This document shows positions 60,936 to 64,000 of a stretch of 64,000 bases of DNA, one piece after another. The stretch comes from Epidermidibacterium keratini (GTDB taxonomy: Bacteria > Actinomycetota > Actinomycetes > Mycobacteriales > Antricoccaceae), in the NCBI RefSeq assembly GCF_009834025.1, contig NZ_CP047156.1, forward strand, positions 1,612,001-1,676,000. Direction: 5' to 3'. How positions within the stretch are numbered: position 1 is the first letter of the stretch; every line of letters begins with the position of its first letter. The notes under the pieces were generated by a model. It was given only the letters and a program-made list of their open reading frames with translations, had not been told where the DNA came from and searched no databases. Position numbers and translations under genes: made by a program.

Positions 60936-61400
60936 GTGAGTACGACGATGGACCAGCAGCAGAAGAACCGCGTCCGGGACGCCCTGCTTGCCGACGCCCG
61001 GGCCGAGCTGCAGTCATCGGTCGAGAGCGTCGAGGGTGAGCACGCAGCCGCCGAGGTTGTCGAAGACACGTCGACCTCGGTCGACGACGTCTCGCACGCC
61101 GACGAGGCCGGCGACCTCGCGGGCCTGTTTGAGGACTCCGCCAGCCGCCAGACCGAGCGCGTCGCGCAGATCGAGGGCATCGACTTCACCGTGCGCGACA
61201 CCGTCGGCGTCGGCAGCGTCGTCGAGATCGACGGCCAGCGCTACGTGGTCGGCGTCGTTGCCACCCCGTTCGACGCAGACGGCGTCAGCTATGAAGGCAT
61301 CTCCGAAGATTCGCCGCTATATCAGGCAATCGAGGGCAAGAGCGCCGGTGACGAGTTCACCATCAACGACACCAAGCAGAAGCTCACCCTCGTCGCGTAG
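60936..61400 (+). CDS. GreA/GreB C-terminal-domain protein
   Basis: A 154-residue protein. Residues 85-154 match the GreA/GreB FKBP-like domain: TVGVGSVVEIDGQRYVVGVVATPFDADGVSYEGISEDSPLYQAIEGKSAGDEFTI, including the ISEDSPLYQAI signature. The N-terminal 80 residues are acidic and helical, and shorter than the GreA coiled coil. Such proteins may bind the secondary channel of RNA polymerase. The GTG at 60936 has GAAGGAG 5 bases upstream. Its end overlaps the convergent phosphatase gene by 17 bases. Confidence 0.85.
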   Translation: MSTTMDQQQKNRVRDALLADARAELQSSVESVEGEHAAAEVVEDTSTSVDDVSHADEAGDLAGLFEDSASRQTERVAQIEGIDFTVRDTVGVGSVVEIDGQRYVVGVVATPFDADGVSYEGISEDSPLYQAIEGKSAGDEFTINDTKQKLTLVA

Positions 61401-61884
61401 CGCCCTGTAGCTCTCGCACCCGCTCGAGTACGCCGGGCATCGCCCGCTCGATCATCTCGCGGGTCGTGGTGAACCCCTCGGGTCCGCCGTACCACGGATC
61501 GGGCACACCTTCGCCGGGCTCGGCGTCGGGGTCGAAATCGGACAGCAGCGCGACGTCGTCGCGGTCCGACATTGCCCGCATTTTGGCGATGTGGATGTCT
61601 TCCATCGCGATCACGAGGTCGGCGTCGTCGATTTCGGCGGCGTCGATCTGGTGAGCGCTGTGGTTGTCGGCGTCGTACCCGTGCTCGCGTAGCTCGCGGG
61701 CCGCGCGCCGGTCGATCGGGTTGCCGAGCTCCTCGGTGCTCGTCGCCGCGCTGGTGAACTCCACGCCGTCGACGCCGTCGCGCTGTGCCCAGGTTGCAGC
61801 GATGCGTTCGGCCATCGGCGAGCGGCAGATGTTGCCCCAGCAGACAAAGACGACCTTGACCGGCTCATTCGTCGAGTCAGCCAC
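61384..61884 (-). CDS. Low-molecular-weight protein-tyrosine phosphatase
   Basis: A 166-residue phosphatase with the P-loop C15-W-G-N-I-C-R21-S, the catalytic C(x)5R(S/T), and the general acid in DPWYGG near residue 133. It removes phosphate from tyrosine, either on proteins or on small molecules. Trp at the second P-loop position is unusual; Leu, Thr or Gly are more frequent there. The start overlaps the end of the next gene by 8 bases. Confidence 0.9.
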   Translation of the reverse strand: MADSTNEPVKVVFVCWGNICRSPMAERIAATWAQRDGVDGVEFTSAATSTEELGNPIDRRAARELREHGYDADNHSAHQIDAAEIDDADLVIAMEDIHIAKMRAMSDRDDVALLSDFDPDAEPGEGVPDPWYGGPEGFTTTREMIERAMPGVLERVRELQGATRRG

Positions 61885-62536
61885 GGATGGCCTCGGCGAT
61901 CGGGGTGGCGCCGTCGACGAACTCGATCATCTGGCCGTTGGTCGAGTCATCGGCGAGTACGGCGGCGATCACCTGCGCGACATTGGCCCGCGAGCTCACC
62001 TTGCCTTGCTCGGCGGCATCGTCGCGGCCCTTGACGGCGATCTTCCCCGTCGGCTCGTCGAGGGTCAGCCGGCTCGGCGCGACGATCGTCCAGTCGAGAT
62101 CGCTGGCCTTCAGGTACGCATCTGCCGCTGCCTTCGCATCGGCGTACGCAAAGAACGAATCGTCCTGCGCCACACCGTGTTCAGGCCCGGCGCCGAAATA
62201 GGAGACCATCACGTAGCGGCGTACGCCGGCCTGCGATGCGGCGTCCATGGATCGGATCGCCGCGTCGCGATCGACGGCATAGGTGCGCTTCGGATCACCG
62301 CCGCCAGCCCCGGCAGACCAGACCACCGCGTCGTACCCGCGCATCAGCTCAGCCAGCTCGTCGGTTGACATGGACTCGACGTCAGCGACCTCCGGCTGCG
62401 CCCCTGTCTCGGCGACATCGCTTGTCTGGTCGGGATTTCGGATCAACGATGTGACTTCGTCGCCGGCCTGGACGAGTAGTGGTGCGGTCAGTAGTGCGAC
62501 CTTGCCGTGGCCGCCGATCAGCAGGACCTTCGCCAT
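61877..62536 (-). CDS. NAD(P)-binding atypical SDR protein
   Basis: A 219-residue protein with an N-terminal Rossmann motif GGHGKVALLTAP, then VVWSAGAGGG, YVMVSYFGAG and YADAKAAADAYLKASDLDWTIVAPSRLT. This is the NAD(P)H-binding atypical SDR group (YwnB/NmrA-like). The ATG at 62536 has GAGGAG upstream. It reads into the phosphatase gene. Confidence 0.85.
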   Translation of the reverse strand: MAKVLLIGGHGKVALLTAPLLVQAGDEVTSLIRNPDQTSDVAETGAQPEVADVESMSTDELAELMRGYDAVVWSAGAGGGDPKRTYAVDRDAAIRSMDAASQAGVRRYVMVSYFGAGPEHGVAQDDSFFAYADAKAAADAYLKASDLDWTIVAPSRLTLDEPTGKIAVKGRDDAAEQGKVSSRANVAQVIAAVLADDSTNGQMIEFVDGATPIAEAIRG

Positions 62537-62681
62537 GGACTCCTCCTCGAAATTGAGTGCGTCCTCCAGGCTACGTGCGAGTCGGCATCGGCGTAGCGCC
62601 GCGACGCGGTGAGACCGGATGCGCTCCACGAGCCGCTTGTCGCACTCCGGCCGAAGACCGGAGATCGGGCCGCACGCCCGG

Positions 62682-64000
62682 TCAATCCCGAGGAGTCACA
62701 TCCTGCGATCGGCTTTGAACTTGTCGCAAGGGCTTGCGCTCGCTCTCGGGAATCGTGATCGACTCGGCCAAGATGCCTGCGAACGACTCCAACTGATCCA
62801 CATCAGTCGAGGACGGTAGATGCCACCGAATGTTCTCGTCACGGGTGATCAGGTCAACAACCGACGGCTTGCCCGATTTCTGTGATGGAGCAGAGCGAAC
62901 GTAACGCACGTGAGCGAGTGGAACTTCCCGGTGGATTTGTCCGCGCTCCAGGAACTCCTCGATATCGGCAGTAATGATTCTCCGGTCGGTGACTACCACA
63001 AGCGTTCGCGTCCCATATCTATCCAGCAGCAGCGATAGTTTGTCCATGGCGTCGCCCACCACGCTTGAAAGCGGGCCTTGCCCCTCATTGCGATCCGGCA
63101 TCGCGATCGCACGCAGCGTTTCATCGTCAGCAAGAATCCATCGCAGTATCCGCAGGTGGGCTGTAAGGTCGGTCGACGAGGGCGCACATACGATGCTCGG
63201 CGGTTCGAGTGGTGGCCGTGGCCGAAGCAACGATTCGGCGAGAGGCTCAAGCGCGGCAAGCAGTCGGGCAGCCTCCTCACGCGCCGACTTCGTGTCGCCG
63301 CGCTTGCGTGTTATTGAGTCCGTCCATCCGCCACGCCCCGGCAGCTCCGCGATCATCCGCAACACCAGCGTGAGCGAGCCGACGAGTTCTCTGGCCTCAT
63401 CGAGCGCTGCATTCAGTTCGATGCCCGTGTCCCGCGCGATGACTTCAACGAGTCTTTCCTCTTCCGGATTGTTCTCGCCAGAGGCCCGCGCCATTCCCGC
63501 GTGAAGCGCCTGGTAGCCGGTCCACGCCTTCGCCGACGACAGCAGAGCGTAAGTATCGAAGAGGATGGCCTCGGCATTGGTCTGCAGGTATTCGCGGCGA
63601 CGCCGAGCGTTGTCGGAGTCGATATGGGCAGTATGCCCCCGGACGTGCTGCCGATACAGATCGAGTTGTGCGCGTAGGTCAGGTTCCTTTCCCGCAACGC
63701 TGCCCCACAATGAACTGGGAACCGAGCCGATCTCCTGAGCGCGGAGCACGGCGCGGTCGATCGCTGAGACCAGCCCGGTCAGCTCCGCCCACTGACCGCG
63801 GCGAGCCACAGTAAGGACCTGAGTCGTCAACGCAATGTTCGTCTGGACCAATCTCCCGATCTCAGCCAACTGCAGTTGCATCGCGATCGCCGCTGCCGCT
63901 GAGCCGATCGCTGCTGCCACTGACGCCGTAGTGAGCGCTGACGCCGGCACGAAGCGGGCCTGAGCCAGACCCTTCGAGGTGATCACGGTCCCGAGGTTTG
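62682..64000 (-). CDS. Membrane-associated protein with C-terminal PH-like domain, cut off at the right edge
   Basis: At least 434 residues are read from the GTG at 63986, but no stop lies between it and the window edge, so the gene probably begins beyond 64000. An N-terminal hydrophobic Ala-rich segment (VPASALTTASVAAAIGSAAAAIA) is followed by a long helical region, then LVVVTDRRIITADIEEFLERGQIHREVPLAHVRYVR, which resembles a bacterial PH-like domain. Codon use is less GC-biased than in nearby genes. No family or function is recognised. Confidence 0.6.
   Translation of the reverse strand, partial: NLGTVITSKGLAQARFVPASALTTASVAAAIGSAAAAIAMQLQLAEIGRLVQTNIALTTQVLTVARRGQWAELTGLVSAIDRAVLRAQEIGSVPSSLWGSVAGKEPDLRAQLDLYRQHVRGHTAHIDSDNARRRREYLQTNAEAILFDTYALLSSAKAWTGYQALHAGMARASGENNPEEERLVEVIARDTGIELNAALDEARELVGSLTLVLRMIAELPGRGGWTDSITRKRGDTKSAREEAARLLAALEPLAESLLRPRPPLEPPSIVCAPSSTDLTAHLRILRWILADDETLRAIAMPDRNEGQGPLSSVVGDAMDKLSLLLDRYGTRTLVVVTDRRIITADIEEFLERGQIHREVPLAHVRYVRSAPSQKSGKPSVVDLITRDENIRWHLPSSTDVDQLESFAGILAESITIPESERKPLRQVQSRSQDVTPRD

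Overview
This 64 kb window looks like chromosomal DNA of a high-GC actinomycete. The evidence is a strong GC bias at third codon positions, many ATGA and GTG overlaps, and typical families: a GTP-dependent PEP carboxykinase, a Ddn-like deazaflavin (F420) oxidoreductase, an NDMA-type alcohol dehydrogenase, cytochrome bd made as cydABDC, MMPL and dynamin-like proteins. I do not name a genus. No rRNA, tRNA, insertion sequence or CRISPR array was recognised.

Layout. 1-9.6 kb: a cut-off aminotransferase, an MFS exporter, a FadR-type regulator divergent from a dehydrogenase/flavin hydroxylase pair, a glutaminase-STAS-cyclic-nucleotide-binding fusion, an ArsR/AHSA1 pair with two operators, and an LtrA protein. 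9.6-18.8 kb: a MinD-like ATPase divergent from a co-oriented set of tail-anchored Hsp70-like protein, dynamin-like GTPase, GrpE-like protein and second dynamin-like GTPase. 18.8-31 kb: a sugar porter, pckG, and a tightly coupled cydA-cydB-small membrane protein-cydD-cydC-CPBP protease operon. 31-43 kb: transporters, an asparaginase with a leader hairpin, a CoA-transferase, an orphan molybdenum hydroxylase large subunit, a siderophore-interacting protein and small enzymes. 43-51 kb: an ABC exporter with its MarR-like regulator, phosphoglucomutase, and a phasin-like/PHA synthase/XRE group for carbon storage. 51-64 kb: an MMPL transporter coupled to a two-component system, a phosphotriesterase-like/alcohol dehydrogenase pair, a PD-(D/E)XK-like protein of lower GC, a GreA-like factor, a low-molecular-weight phosphatase and an edge-truncated protein.

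Two things deserve most attention. First, the MinD/Hsp70/dynamin/GrpE/dynamin locus reads as one chaperone-driven membrane-remodelling module. Second, four intergenic arrays of an exact 21-bp period unit (GATCCGAACGTTAAT or GATCCGAGAGAAAT plus a GC-rich tail) each sit at the 3' end of a gene, in sense orientation, and the unit variants follow the same order in the arrays. A second dispersed family is a set of long gene-end hairpins sharing the stem base CTGCGGT/G.
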